Source: Gilliamella sp. Choc5-1
GTDB taxonomy: Bacteria; Pseudomonadota; Gammaproteobacteria; Enterobacterales; Orbaceae
Direction of reading: 5' to 3'
Assembly: GCF_001690595.1 (NCBI RefSeq)
Contig: NZ_LZHH01000005.1
Span: 1-50,859 of the forward strand
DNA: 50,859 bases
In this document: positions 39,593 to 48,045 of the stretch, piece by piece
Position numbering within the stretch: position 1 is the first letter of the stretch
How the letters are laid out: the number at the start of each line of letters is the position of its first letter
Notes under the pieces: generated by a model
What the model saw: only the letters and a program-made list of their open reading frames with translations
Databases searched by the model: none
What the model was told of the DNA's origin: nothing
Program-made: the position numbers and the translations under genes

Positions 39593-39608
39593 CTGTATAA
39601 ATGAACAG
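39593..39608. promoter_or_regulatory. LexA (SOS) box upstream of ruvAB
   Basis: CTGTATAAATGAACAG matches CTGT-N8-ACAG perfectly, with symmetric flanks (AA before, TT after), 85 nt before ruvA. It lies between ruvA and the divergent cold-shock/nuclease-like gene (start 39779), so it could also influence that gene. Confidence 0.75.
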
Positions 39609-39778
39609 TTAAATAAAATACTAATAACGACAGATATCATTTTACTAAATGATATATGTCGTGAATTTATATATAATACTAGTTAAAAAAGGTCCTTTGT
39701 TTATAAACGTTATAATTATTCAATAATCAAAAATTATGTTTTGAACATCATAATTTATTCCATTAAGGAGCGTTATGT

Positions 39779-40585
39779 ATGATTAGTCAAATAAAAAAAC
39801 TTTGTAAAGATAAAAATAATGAAGATGCCTATTATGGATTTATAAGAGCATTGGATGAAGGAAAGGATTATTACTTTACCAAAAAGGATTTTGATAATTT
39901 ACCTATAGATGAAATAGAAATAGGCCTACGAGTGGCATTTACGGCTAATGAAAAAGATTCTGGTCAACGATTTGCCACAAATATCAAAATTATCAAAGAT
40001 CAAGCAGCCGAAAACAATGAACAGAGCTTGTCTGACGATAAACCTTTAAAAAATAAAATTGATGCCCAAGACTATCAAGCTCTTTTAATAAAGTCTGTCC
40101 AACAAATAAAATATATTGACGAACCACTAGCGTTTGAAGACTCTGTCTTTAATTTATTAAAAGTGATTGGTTTAAATAAAATATTTCAATTTGATCGTGA
40201 TAATCAAGCAGGTAAGGCTGATGGTTTTTTTATTATCGAAAATTTAGCGGTAATGTATGATTGTACATTACAAAAAAACTTTGAGTCGTTTAAAGAAGAA
40301 CAAATAGAAAACTATATCAATAAACTGAACCAAAAAGCACAATTAACCTTCAACATTAAAAAAAATGACGGTGGAATCACCCCTAAAACAATTCCATTAA
40401 CGGGTAAAAATAAACAAGTTTGGATCATTACTAAAGGAGAAAGCAAAGAGATAAGTGATTTCGATAATGTGAAAGTAAAAGAAATTTCGATATATGACTT
40501 ATGTGAAATTTTCAAAAAGCGTTTAAGTGATATTACTTATGATAATGAAAAATTAGTAAACGATTTTATCTTTATTGGAAAATAA
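39779..40585 (+). CDS. cold-shock-domain / PD-(D/E)XK nuclease-like fusion protein
   Basis: A 268-residue protein I cannot name. Residues 16-73 resemble a cold-shock OB fold: YYGFIRALDEGKDYYF aligns with the KGFGFI-DGxDxFxH core, then IGLRVAFTANE and a final GQRFATNIKII like the CspA G-VSF...A-NV end. A linker leads to about 118-220, which looks like a restriction-endonuclease-like fold: AFEDSVFNLLKVIGL, then AGKADGFF (D148), then VMYDCT (D161). The usual E/D-x-K lysine is T163, so catalysis is uncertain. The low GC, isolation between ruvAB and ybaB and lack of a partner suggest an acquired accessory gene, possibly in nucleic-acid defence or repair. Confidence 0.6.
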   Translation: MISQIKKLCKDKNNEDAYYGFIRALDEGKDYYFTKKDFDNLPIDEIEIGLRVAFTANEKDSGQRFATNIKIIKDQAAENNEQSLSDDKPLKNKIDAQDYQALLIKSVQQIKYIDEPLAFEDSVFNLLKVIGLNKIFQFDRDNQAGKADGFFIIENLAVMYDCTLQKNFESFKEEQIENYINKLNQKAQLTFNIKKNDGGITPKTIPLTGKNKQVWIITKGESKEISDFDNVKVKEISIYDLCEIFKKRLSDITYDNEKLVNDFIFIGK

Positions 40586-40650
40586 CTTTACCGAAAATAG
40601 CGGAAAGGAAATATGATTTGCTTTTCCGCCACGATCAAAATAATTTACGC

Positions 40651-40989
40651 TTAAAACGGCATTTTAAAACCTGGTGGTAATTGCATGCCGCCGGTTACTT
40701 GTGCCATTCGTTCTTTTTGTGCTTCGTCTAAACGACGGCTTGCATCGTTATAAGCTGCTGCAATAAGATCTTCTAGCATTTCTTTATCATCTTCGGTTAA
40801 TAGCGATGGATCGATTTCAACGCGTTTACAGCTATGTGTACCGTTAACGGTCACTTTAACCATACCTGCACCTGATTCGCCTGTAACTTCTAATTTTGCG
40901 ATCTCTTCTTGTGCTTGTTGCATTTTTGCTTGCATTTGTTGGGCTTGTTTCATTAAATTGCCCAATCCACCTTTTCCACCTGAAAACAT
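40651..40989 (-). CDS. ybaB: nucleoid-associated protein YbaB/EbfC
   Basis: Small dimeric DNA-binding protein, 112 residues (E. coli 109). Typical layout: [43 protein letters not shown], the cationic-aromatic core [13 protein letters not shown], the acidic helix [23 protein letters not shown] and the C-terminal [12 protein letters not shown]. It lies 33 bp downstream of dnaX, as in most bacteria. recR, normally next in this operon, is at 18.6-19.2 kb instead. Confidence 0.96.
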   Translation of the reverse strand: MFSGGKGGLGNLMKQAQQMQAKMQQAQEEIAKLEVTGESGAGMVKVTVNGTHSCKRVEIDPSLLTEDDKEMLEDLIAAAYNDASRRLDEAQKERMAQVTGGMQLPPGFKMPF

Positions 40990-41022
40990 AATAATTCCTC
41001 GTTTTAAAAAATATGACCATAA

Positions 41023-43269
41023 TTATACAGGACGAACACTTGCTTCATCAATCTTAGCATCAAAATATCGACAAATTGTTGCCACTTTTGGATCTTCAGC
41101 AATCGTTATCTTCGCTTGTGCGAGTTTTTCTTGGTACAACTCTTCGCGCATTTCGATTGGTGTTTTATAATTTAGATCATCATCAATAATAATATTTACA
41201 TCAAGCTCTTGGTTACGATGTTTGCAAAGCGCTTTTTTTACTTTAATCACATTCGATACCGAATTAATTAAATGTTTAACGTTTGAACGCAAATGCAACA
41301 CAATCGTTTCATTATCTGTTTGCTCAACAGCCGAGTTAACAAAAATTTGCTTAATCAAAGGTGACAAATCCAATTGCTCAATTTCAGCACACCATGCATC
41401 CTTTTGAGCCATTTCTTCAATCAATTTTTTAGTCATTTCGGGTGTTTTTTCACCGTTAAGCGATTCACGAAAGGCTTTAGTATCAACCACAATCTCTTCT
41501 TTCATCGGAATTAAACCACTAGCTTGCCATTGATAATTTTCGGCTGTGATTTCTTCTTCGTCGTTACCATTATCGCTATCGCTATCATTATCAATATGAC
41601 TATCGCCATTATCGGTATTGATAGACTCAACAGGAACCGAATTTTGCTTAATTCGTTCAAGTGATGCGTTGATTACAGGGCTTTTTGGTTGAGCCACCTT
41701 AGCCTCAACCGTTTTAGACTTTTTTGGATTTTGTTCCTCTTTCATCAACTGCATGCGCATTTCTAAAATGCTTTTAGTCACCGTCGAAACATCATCAGGA
41801 ATCGCTAAATCATCATTTCCAGATTTAGCCATTTTTTCAACTTTTGGGCTAGTAACAGGTGACTTGTCACTCACTGGTTTAGAGGAATTTTGTGATTGCT
41901 CAGGTTCAGATAGCGGTGAACTAAATATTTGTTGCTCGCCAAGCTCCGGTGATTTAGCCTGCTCTGAGTGATTAACCGCGTTATATTCAAGCTGGCTTAC
42001 TTGTGGTGCCTTTATTGCTTGTGCTGGTATTGCATGCGAAATTTGCGTTTGAGAATTAACTGACTTATTACCCTCTGCTTGCTTCGATACATTAGTTTGC
42101 ACCCTTGCTTGAGCTTGAGCTTGGTGTTGGGTTTGGGTTTGCGATTGTGGCTGTAGCACAGTTGGCGGAACAACTGCATCAACGGCCTTTGGCATAAAAG
42201 CCAAGGCACGTAAAAAGCTCATTTCAACACCAATTTTTTTATCAGGAGCAAAAGCAAGCTCCTTACGCCCCATTAACAAAATTTGATAAAACAATTGCAC
42301 ATCGTTCGGTGCCATATATTGCGCTAAAAAACGAATACGTTCTTCGTTATCGGTATAATCACCTAATGCGGTTGGCACTACTTGCAATAACGCAATTTGG
42401 TGCAATAGTGTAATGGTTTCGGCTAATAAATTATCCCAATCGGCACCTTGCATCGCCGCAGCCTCGATTTGTTGCATTAAGGCATTACCATCACCATGAT
42501 GCAATGTTTCAACTAACGAAAATGGAATTGATTTATCAAGCGTACCAAGCATTACTGCTACTGATTCAGCATCAACCATACCATTACCAAGAGCAATAGC
42601 TTGATCGGTTAAACTTAGCGCATCGCGCATACTGCCATTAGCAGCCTTAGCCAATAGCCCAATGGCCTTGGGGGCGTGGCTAATTTGTTCTAACTGTAAA
42701 ATATGATCGAGTTGCTTGCTGATTAACGCTGTGTCAAGTACATTTAGATGTAAATGCAAACAGCGCGACAAAATGGTAATCGGCAACTTTTGTGGATCGG
42801 TTGTTGCCAATAAAAACTTAACATGTTCGGGTGGCTCTTCTAAGGTTTTTAGTAGTGCATTAAAGCTACTGCGTGAAAGCATATGGACTTCGTCAATCAA
42901 GTAGACCTTAAAGCGCCCTTTGGTTGGTAAGTATTGAATATTATCAAGAATTTCACGGGTGTCTTCGACTTTGGTTCGTGATGCGGCGTCGATTTCGAGC
43001 AAGTCAACAAATCTTCCTTGCTCAATATCACGACAATTATCACAAACGCCGCAAGGTGTTGCCGTAATGCCTGTTTCGCAATTGAGCCCTTTTGCTAATA
43101 AACGTGCAATTGACGTTTTACCCACGCCTCGTGTGCCTGAAAATAAATAAGCATGATGAACGCGACCAAGTGATAGTGCATTAGACAAAATTTTAAGGAC
43201 ATGCTCCTGTCCTACAACTTCAGAAAATGATTTTGGTCGCCATTTGCGTGCTAAAACTTGATAACTCAT
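41023..43269 (-). CDS. dnaX: DNA polymerase III subunits tau/gamma
   Basis: Clamp-loader ATPase. With the start at 43269 (MSYQVLARKWRP, identical to the E. coli start) tau has 748 residues, longer than E. coli (643) because of an extended linker. Walker A is GTRGVGKTS near residue 45, the zinc-binding cysteines lie in CETGITATPCGVCDNC, DEVHMLS is Walker B, and FLLATTDPQKLP is sensor 1. A Q/T/A-rich stretch near residues 370-400 (PQSQTQTQHQAQAQARVQ) and an S/P/E-rich linker precede domains IV-V, the DnaB and alpha contacts. An in-frame A AAA AAG with both stimulators predicts a 518-residue gamma ending NPKKV. Upstream are the 43270-43762 region and no other gene. Confidence 0.97.
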   Translation of the reverse strand: MSYQVLARKWRPKSFSEVVGQEHVLKILSNALSLGRVHHAYLFSGTRGVGKTSIARLLAKGLNCETGITATPCGVCDNCRDIEQGRFVDLLEIDAASRTKVEDTREILDNIQYLPTKGRFKVYLIDEVHMLSRSSFNALLKTLEEPPEHVKFLLATTDPQKLPITILSRCLHLHLNVLDTALISKQLDHILQLEQISHAPKAIGLLAKAANGSMRDALSLTDQAIALGNGMVDAESVAVMLGTLDKSIPFSLVETLHHGDGNALMQQIEAAAMQGADWDNLLAETITLLHQIALLQVVPTALGDYTDNEERIRFLAQYMAPNDVQLFYQILLMGRKELAFAPDKKIGVEMSFLRALAFMPKAVDAVVPPTVLQPQSQTQTQHQAQAQARVQTNVSKQAEGNKSVNSQTQISHAIPAQAIKAPQVSQLEYNAVNHSEQAKSPELGEQQIFSSPLSEPEQSQNSSKPVSDKSPVTSPKVEKMAKSGNDDLAIPDDVSTVTKSILEMRMQLMKEEQNPKKSKTVEAKVAQPKSPVINASLERIKQNSVPVESINTDNGDSHIDNDSDSDNGNDEEEITAENYQWQASGLIPMKEEIVVDTKAFRESLNGEKTPEMTKKLIEEMAQKDAWCAEIEQLDLSPLIKQIFVNSAVEQTDNETIVLHLRSNVKHLINSVSNVIKVKKALCKHRNQELDVNIIIDDDLNYKTPIEMREELYQEKLAQAKITIAEDPKVATICRYFDAKIDEASVRPV
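41687..41740 (-). promoter_or_regulatory. programmed -1 ribosomal frameshift cassette in dnaX
   Basis: On the minus strand, reading 5' to 3': a Shine-Dalgarno-like AGAGGAA (41740-41734), 8 nt, the slippery heptamer A AAA AAG in the zero frame (41725-41719), 8 nt, and a 7-bp stem GGTTGAG / CTCAACC (41710-41704 with 41693-41687) around a 10-nt loop. After slippage the next codons are GTC TAA, so gamma would end with one extra valine. The order and elements are those of the E. coli dnaX frameshift signal. Confidence 0.88.
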
Positions 43270-43762
43270 AATCACCATAAATTATTGCCATTGAATTTGG
43301 CGCTAATCATACCATAAAGAGCTAAATTAGTCTTTATATAAGCAATAATCGATATAATATTATCCTATGCAAATTAACGCTTTGTTTTATAACTTTTAAA
43401 TAGCTAATCGCTTTCTAATTATGCTATGCCTCGATTAAAGTTTACATCACTCTTTTTTAGCTTGAAACGGTATAGACTCCTGAATATTTTTTACAAAAAA
43501 TAGAATCTAAAAAGCGAACAGTTGTATAAATAGTCAACATTCAGCAAATAACTTATGTAAAAAGTTAATCGGTTTGTTTAAGGGGTTTATATTTATGTGT
43601 GTTATGCTATTTAATGCCGTGTAAGGCGTTGAATATTATAAATAGAATGTTATAGCTAAACAGTTGGTGTCGATATATCGATTTTAGTAAGATCGTTTTT
43701 TATGAATATTTATTGCCTCATTACTCAAATGACTGTAAATAACGTTAAAGATACCTACACGC
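43270..43762. other. intergenic region with a dispersed repeat
   Basis: No gene is supported in this AT-rich interval, which must hold the dnaX-ybaB promoter at its left end. Positions 43465-43511 match the core of the 182-bp repeat unit at the right end of the window (47 bases with about four differences), including ACTCCTGAATATTTTTTAC. The matched segment contains the dyad ATATTTTTT-AC-AAAAAATA. Flanking sequence is unrelated, so this is a solitary copy of that core, probably an insertion-sequence end or a small mobile repeat. Confidence 0.7.
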
Positions 43763-44188
43763 TTATTTTTCCCAATATGTTTTAATCCCAAATCCTAATA
43801 AATTACTTGTCATTTTTACACGTTGCAACTGTAAAGCCCAAATCGGTGCTTTGATGACTCTTGCAAAAGGGAATGCTTGATAATATTGCCCATAAGCTTG
43901 TTTAGCTTGTTCATTTTGTAATTGAGTTGCTTTAGCTTGAAATTGGATACCTTGGATTTGCGCAATAGTTTTAGGCGTGACACTAATGGTTCCTGCCACT
44001 TTTGGATGTACTAACATCGCTTTGGCGTGCTGAGTTTTTAGTTCGGAAAGGAAGTATAAGCACATTAGTTGTTCATCAAATACATAAAAAGCATTACACG
44101 CCCATGGTGTGTTGTCAGGTAAGATAACACTGAGTGTTAACACATGATGCTTTTTGATAAATTTTATGATTTTAAGATCAGCTTGCAT
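43763..44188 (-). CDS. YhbP-like pyridoxamine 5'-phosphate oxidase-fold protein
   Basis: A 141-residue split-barrel protein close to E. coli YhbP (147). Shared features are the opening IKFIKKHHVLTLSV, WACNAFYVFDEQLMCLYFLSELKTQHA, VAGTISVTPKTIAQIQGIQF and the C-terminal FARVIKAPIWALQLQRVKMTSNLLGFGIK. The split barrel usually binds FMN or heme-like ligands; YhbP's function is unknown. It lies 18 bp after ubiX, so co-transcription is likely. Confidence 0.85.
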   Translation of the reverse strand: MQADLKIIKFIKKHHVLTLSVILPDNTPWACNAFYVFDEQLMCLYFLSELKTQHAKAMLVHPKVAGTISVTPKTIAQIQGIQFQAKATQLQNEQAKQAYGQYYQAFPFARVIKAPIWALQLQRVKMTSNLLGFGIKTYWEK

Positions 44189-44206
44189 ACTTTTAGCTTA
44201 TATGAG

Positions 44207-44800
44207 TTATTCTGGTTTGTGATTTAAGTGCAAATCTTCGCCCCAACGCGGTAGTGTTGGAATATCAAGACCAAATAAGTCAAGTGCTCTAGCTACGCTA
44301 TGGGTAATGATGTCATCAATGCTGTTAATATGCTGATATAGCGCAGGTACTGGTGGGCAAATAACCCCCCCCATAAGGGTGACTGCTTCCATATTTTTTA
44401 TATGTGCTAAGTTTAAGGGCGATTCGCGTACCATTAGCACTAAACGACGACGCTCTTTTAATACCACATCGGCAGCGCGAGTGAGTAAATTATCAGATAA
44501 CCCTTGCGCTATAGCGGCAAGCGTTCGCATTGAGCAAGGAGCGATCAGCATGCCCATGGTTTTAAATGAACCACTTGCAATGGCAGCCCCAATGTTATTA
44601 ATAGCATATATTTTATCTGCTAGTGATTCTATTTGCGCTAGGCTTATATCAGGTGCTTCGTAAGCGCGTGTGACATGTGCCGCTTTTGAGATCACTACAT
44701 GTGTTTGGATATTGAGCGACTTTAAAAGCGTCAACGCTTTGATTCCATAAGCAAACCCTGTTGCGCCACTAATACCAATTACGATCCGCGGTTGTGTCAT
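44207..44800 (-). CDS. ubiX: flavin prenyltransferase UbiX
   Basis: Makes prenylated FMN, the cofactor for UbiD-type decarboxylases in ubiquinone synthesis. With the start at 44800 (AAAGGAA upstream) it has 197 residues, E. coli 189; the frame opens 10 codons earlier without support. Signatures are [17 protein letters not shown] near the N-terminus, [37 protein letters not shown] and the C-terminal [10 protein letters not shown]. The tail is slightly longer than in E. coli. ubiD is not in the window. Confidence 0.96.
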   Translation of the reverse strand: MTQPRIVIGISGATGFAYGIKALTLLKSLNIQTHVVISKAAHVTRAYEAPDISLAQIESLADKIYAINNIGAAIASGSFKTMGMLIAPCSMRTLAAIAQGLSDNLLTRAADVVLKERRRLVLMVRESPLNLAHIKNMEAVTLMGGVICPPVPALYQHINSIDDIITHSVARALDLFGLDIPTLPRWGEDLHLNHKPE

Positions 44801-45039
44801 GCTTGTTCCTTTATTAATATCAAATTGCAATAAATATCATTAATTACTATTTTAAATAGTTAACCAGTCAAATGATACTTTAAAAAACAAATGATATTAA
44901 AGCTTGTTATGAAATAAATGACTATACCTAGCTATTGATACTGAATCAAGTAATCACTAGCTATTAGCATAGCTATTACATTAATAATACGTAAATTACA
45001 AAGGGGGGGAAGAGCGTTTATTTATTAGGTTGCGTTTAT

Positions 45040-45069
45040 GGCTACCCTGTATAAGTGGTAGCCTTTTTT
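45040..45069 (+). terminator. orphan plus-strand terminator (possible small RNA end)
   Basis: Stem GGCTACC / GGTAGCC with a 10-nt loop and a run of six T on the plus strand. No plus-strand gene lies upstream within 7 kb, and on the minus strand there is no T-run after the stem, so it does not simply serve the DUF4432-like gene. It may end an unannotated small RNA transcribed through 44831-45039, a stretch that includes a G7 tract at 45003-45009. A weak TTGATA at 44935 is the only -35 candidate seen. Confidence 0.4.
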
Positions 45070-45075
45070 AATGAT

Positions 45076-46284
45076 TTATTCTTTAGCCATTGGCTCATTA
45101 ACAACTTTGGTTTGTTGCTCACCTTGAATAGCTTTAATCTTTTCTGCATATTTTGTTACAGCATCTTTATTAGATAATAAGCTATAAGTTAGGGTAAACT
45201 CAGTGCTTTGTCCAGGTTCTAACTGACGCACACGTTTTTGCTCACGTTCGATAGTTACTGGATAAGCAAAACTGGTGCCAGGCTCTAATCCAGTGACATA
45301 GCCTTGTTTTAAAGTATCAGTATTTTTCCACAATGAAAGCACGGGTAGCTGATTAATATTAAAAGCAATACCGGCTGCTTTATCGCCTGCTTTATTGGTT
45401 ACCATCACCTGTGTTTGTCCATTGGTATCAGCAAAAGGATAAACATTAAATACCATTTCATCAAAGCCTTTAGTTGGACCTAAATAAGTTTGCCATGTAT
45501 TAAGTCCGCCTTTTGCATAGTCGTTAAATGGTGAAATTTCTTTAACAGGTGCAACAAACCTTGCGCCCTCTTCAAGAATTGGCGTACCAAAGTTACTGTG
45601 ATAGATAATCTGATAATCACGAGTATAATCACCTTTATTAGTGACCACATCATGAACAGTAAATTCTTTACTTCCTGGTACATAACTAAGCGATACCCAA
45701 GTTTCTAGATTACTTTTTTTGAAGGTATTTTCTTTAATTAGGCCTTTAACTGTAATAGTATGTGGTGTTTTATCACTAATATCAACGATTAATTTAGATA
45801 CAGGAGTATTTTGGGCTCGACCATGAAGCGTGTACATCATTCCATCAGCTTGCGCCGCATGACCTGTCCATTCAAAACCACAACGAACCATCATTTCGTT
45901 AAAGCCATCTAACCAACCTATTCCACCACGGCTTTCTAAGTTAATATATTTAGGATTAACAACTTCGTCTACTGGTGAATCCCACCCCATACGTACGCCA
46001 TCACCAACAACAGATAAAATACCTAAACCACGAGTTGGAATTAATTTAATAGTAAAATCATCACTAGAAATAGTAAGAAGTTCTGTACCGTCTTGTTTTC
46101 CACCTTTGAGCACAGTATTTTGAATGGTAAATTTATTACCATTTACACCTAAATCTTGATTTGAAATTGACCAGTTACCTTTAGCAATATTCTTTTCGGT
46201 ATCTGTTAATACAAACTCTTTAGCATTGGCGTTATAACTAATCAAACTAAGTACTACAGCTAATGAAACAGTTTTGACTTTCAT
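45076..46284 (-). CDS. periplasmic aldose 1-epimerase-like (DUF4432) protein
   Basis: A 402-residue protein with a clear signal peptide (MKVKTVSLAVVLSLISYNANA, cleavage before KEF). The start is set at 46284 by GAGGAA; an in-frame ATG four codons upstream lacks this. The mature part fits the galactose-mutarotase-like beta-sandwich of DUF4432: IPTRGLGILSV, GMGWDSPVDE-like (RMGWDSPVDEVVNP), GGIGWLDGFNEMMVRCGFEW, YTLHGRAQN with a conserved His-Gly-Arg, and YHSNFGTPILEEGARF. Export is unusual, since most members are cytoplasmic. It may act on sugars in the periplasm; substrate unknown. Confidence 0.8.
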   Translation of the reverse strand: MKVKTVSLAVVLSLISYNANAKEFVLTDTEKNIAKGNWSISNQDLGVNGNKFTIQNTVLKGGKQDGTELLTISSDDFTIKLIPTRGLGILSVVGDGVRMGWDSPVDEVVNPKYINLESRGGIGWLDGFNEMMVRCGFEWTGHAAQADGMMYTLHGRAQNTPVSKLIVDISDKTPHTITVKGLIKENTFKKSNLETWVSLSYVPGSKEFTVHDVVTNKGDYTRDYQIIYHSNFGTPILEEGARFVAPVKEISPFNDYAKGGLNTWQTYLGPTKGFDEMVFNVYPFADTNGQTQVMVTNKAGDKAAGIAFNINQLPVLSLWKNTDTLKQGYVTGLEPGTSFAYPVTIEREQKRVRQLEPGQSTEFTLTYSLLSNKDAVTKYAEKIKAIQGEQQTKVVNEPMAKE

Positions 46285-46472
46285 AATATTCCTCATCTTT
46301 CATAGTTAATAAAATAGTACTGAATCGTTTCAGTCAATATGGCACAAAATAGCAACAATAAACAAAAGAAATATTATAAAAATGAGAAGTTATTCACACT
46401 TTTCCGACATCAAATAATTGCACATTATAAAAATGTTTTATTTATCCGAATCAGTGTGAAAAGGTTAGAAGA

Positions 46473-47051
46473 TCAGTGCTGAGGTCTTATTTGCCCTGCT
46501 TTCCAGTGTTTTCGACATACTGAGTGGTATTCGCTATCACCTAGATGGATGGAGTTGCCAAATTTTACAATTTGTCCGTCTTGTCCTTCTAGTAAGATCA
46601 TGGTAGCTTTTTTGCCACACCAACAGACGGTTTTGAGTTCTCTAAAATTATCGGCAATTTCGAGCAGTGTTTTAGAACCTTCAAATAGATGTCCCATATA
46701 ATCGGTTTTGATGCCAAAAAACATGATAGGCACGCTTTTTTCGTCGCATACATCGGATAGTTTCCAGATAGTGTTGCGTGACAAGAATTGACTTTCGTCA
46801 ATAAGTATACAAGCATAGTTACTTTGTTTGATGTGCTCAATGATGCCATCAACCGTTGTGTCATCAAGCTGTAGCGCCTTTTTGCGCAACCCCAAGCGCG
46901 AGACAATTTCAACCGCCGAATCGCGCGTATCAACCGATGATTTAAGCAGTAACGTTTGCATATTGTTACTTAGGTAGTTGTGGTCAATTTGTAATAATTC
47001 GGTAGATTTACCGGCATTCATTACGCCATATATATAGTAGATCTTAGACAA
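46473..47051 (-). CDS. tdk: thymidine kinase
   Basis: Salvages thymidine to dTMP; type II tetrameric enzyme. It has 192 residues, E. coli 205. The P-loop is GVMNAGKSTELL at about residues 9-20, the catalytic DESQFLS lies near 90, the lasso/zinc region has VCWCGKKATM with a second Cys pair region near CRKHW, and the C-terminal block is IHLGDSEYHSVCRKHW. It stands alone between the DUF4432-like gene and gpmA, with a terminator separating it from gpmA. Confidence 0.96.
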   Translation of the reverse strand: MSKIYYIYGVMNAGKSTELLQIDHNYLSNNMQTLLLKSSVDTRDSAVEIVSRLGLRKKALQLDDTTVDGIIEHIKQSNYACILIDESQFLSRNTIWKLSDVCDEKSVPIMFFGIKTDYMGHLFEGSKTLLEIADNFRELKTVCWCGKKATMILLEGQDGQIVKFGNSIHLGDSEYHSVCRKHWKAGQIRPQH

Positions 47052-47120
47052 AATAACGCTCTCAAAATTAAAAGAAATAAGACATAAAAATCAGTGAATA
47101 ACAGCTATTATGCAGATAAT

Positions 47121-47151
47121 AAAAAAGGTAAGTTAAACAACCTACCTTTTT
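47121..47151. terminator. terminator between gpmA and tdk
   Basis: AAAAAAGGTA ... TACCTTTTT forms an AT-flanked stem extended by AGTT/AACC pairing, 18 nt past the gpmA stop. A- and T-runs on both sides allow termination of gpmA on the minus strand. Confidence 0.75.
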
Positions 47152-47168
47152 GTTTGCTTAAAGAATAA

Positions 47169-47921
47169 TTATTTTGCTTTACCTTGGTTTGCAACTGCTG
47201 CTTGTTTTGCAGCGATTTCGTCAGCATTGCCTAGGTAGTAGTGTTTGATGACTTTCATATTGTCGTCAAATTCATACACTAATGGCACACCAGTTGGGAT
47301 GTTTAGTTCGATAATATCATCATCGCTGATGTTGTCTAAATGTTTTACCAATGCACGAAGTGAGTTACCATGAGCGGCAATAATAACACGTTCACCTTTA
47401 GCTACACGTGGGGCAATTGTTGATTCCCAGTAAGGTAGTACACGTTTAATAGTTAATGCTAAGCTTTCGGTTAATGGTAATTCTGATTCAGGTAATTTGC
47501 TGTAACGTGAATCGTGACCAGGAAAACGTTCATCTGATTTTTCAAGTGCAGGAGGTGTGATTGCAAAGCCACGACGCCATAATTTTACTTGTTCATCACC
47601 ATATTTTGCTGCTGTTTCAGCTTTATTCAAACCTTGTAATGCACCATAATGACGTTCATTTAACTTCCAGCTTTTTTCAACAGGTAGCCATGCTTGATCT
47701 ACTTCGTCTAAAACGTGCCATAATGTGTGAATGGCACGTTTTAATACTGATGTATAAGCATAATCAAATTCAAAACCTTCTTGTTTAAGTAATTTACCTG
47801 CTTCAGCAGCTTCTTGGTTGCCTTTGTCAGATAAATCAACATCAGTCCAACCGCAAAAACGGTTTTCTTGGTTCCAAACGCTTTCTCCATGTCGAATAAG
47901 CACTAATTTTTTTACTGCCAT
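47169..47921 (-). CDS. gpmA: 2,3-bisphosphoglycerate-dependent phosphoglycerate mutase
   Basis: Interconverts 3- and 2-phosphoglycerate in glycolysis. It has 250 residues, identical to E. coli. Phosphohistidine H11 lies in [25 protein letters not shown]62-type and E89-type active-site blocks are present ([23 protein letters not shown]), and [17 protein letters not shown] carries the second histidine. The C-terminal [14 protein letters not shown] fits the dPGM group. Isolated gene with its own terminator. Confidence 0.98.
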   Translation of the reverse strand: MAVKKLVLIRHGESVWNQENRFCGWTDVDLSDKGNQEAAEAGKLLKQEGFEFDYAYTSVLKRAIHTLWHVLDEVDQAWLPVEKSWKLNERHYGALQGLNKAETAAKYGDEQVKLWRRGFAITPPALEKSDERFPGHDSRYSKLPESELPLTESLALTIKRVLPYWESTIAPRVAKGERVIIAAHGNSLRALVKHLDNISDDDIIELNIPTGVPLVYEFDDNMKVIKHYYLGNADEIAAKQAAVANQGKAK

Positions 47922-48045
47922 AAATATAACTCCTTTGTTACATAGATTTAATTTTAGTAAATTCTTATTTATGGATATACCACCTAGTTGCTGCTTGGTA
48001 TAGCCATTAGCATTGCGTCAATTAATTAACACAACACATTTATTA

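Noticed and set aside
42090-42170. Short hexamer-like repetition in the Q/T/A-rich part of dnaX
   Set aside because: Imperfect and in frame, it only reflects low-complexity linker sequence, not a variable tandem repeat.
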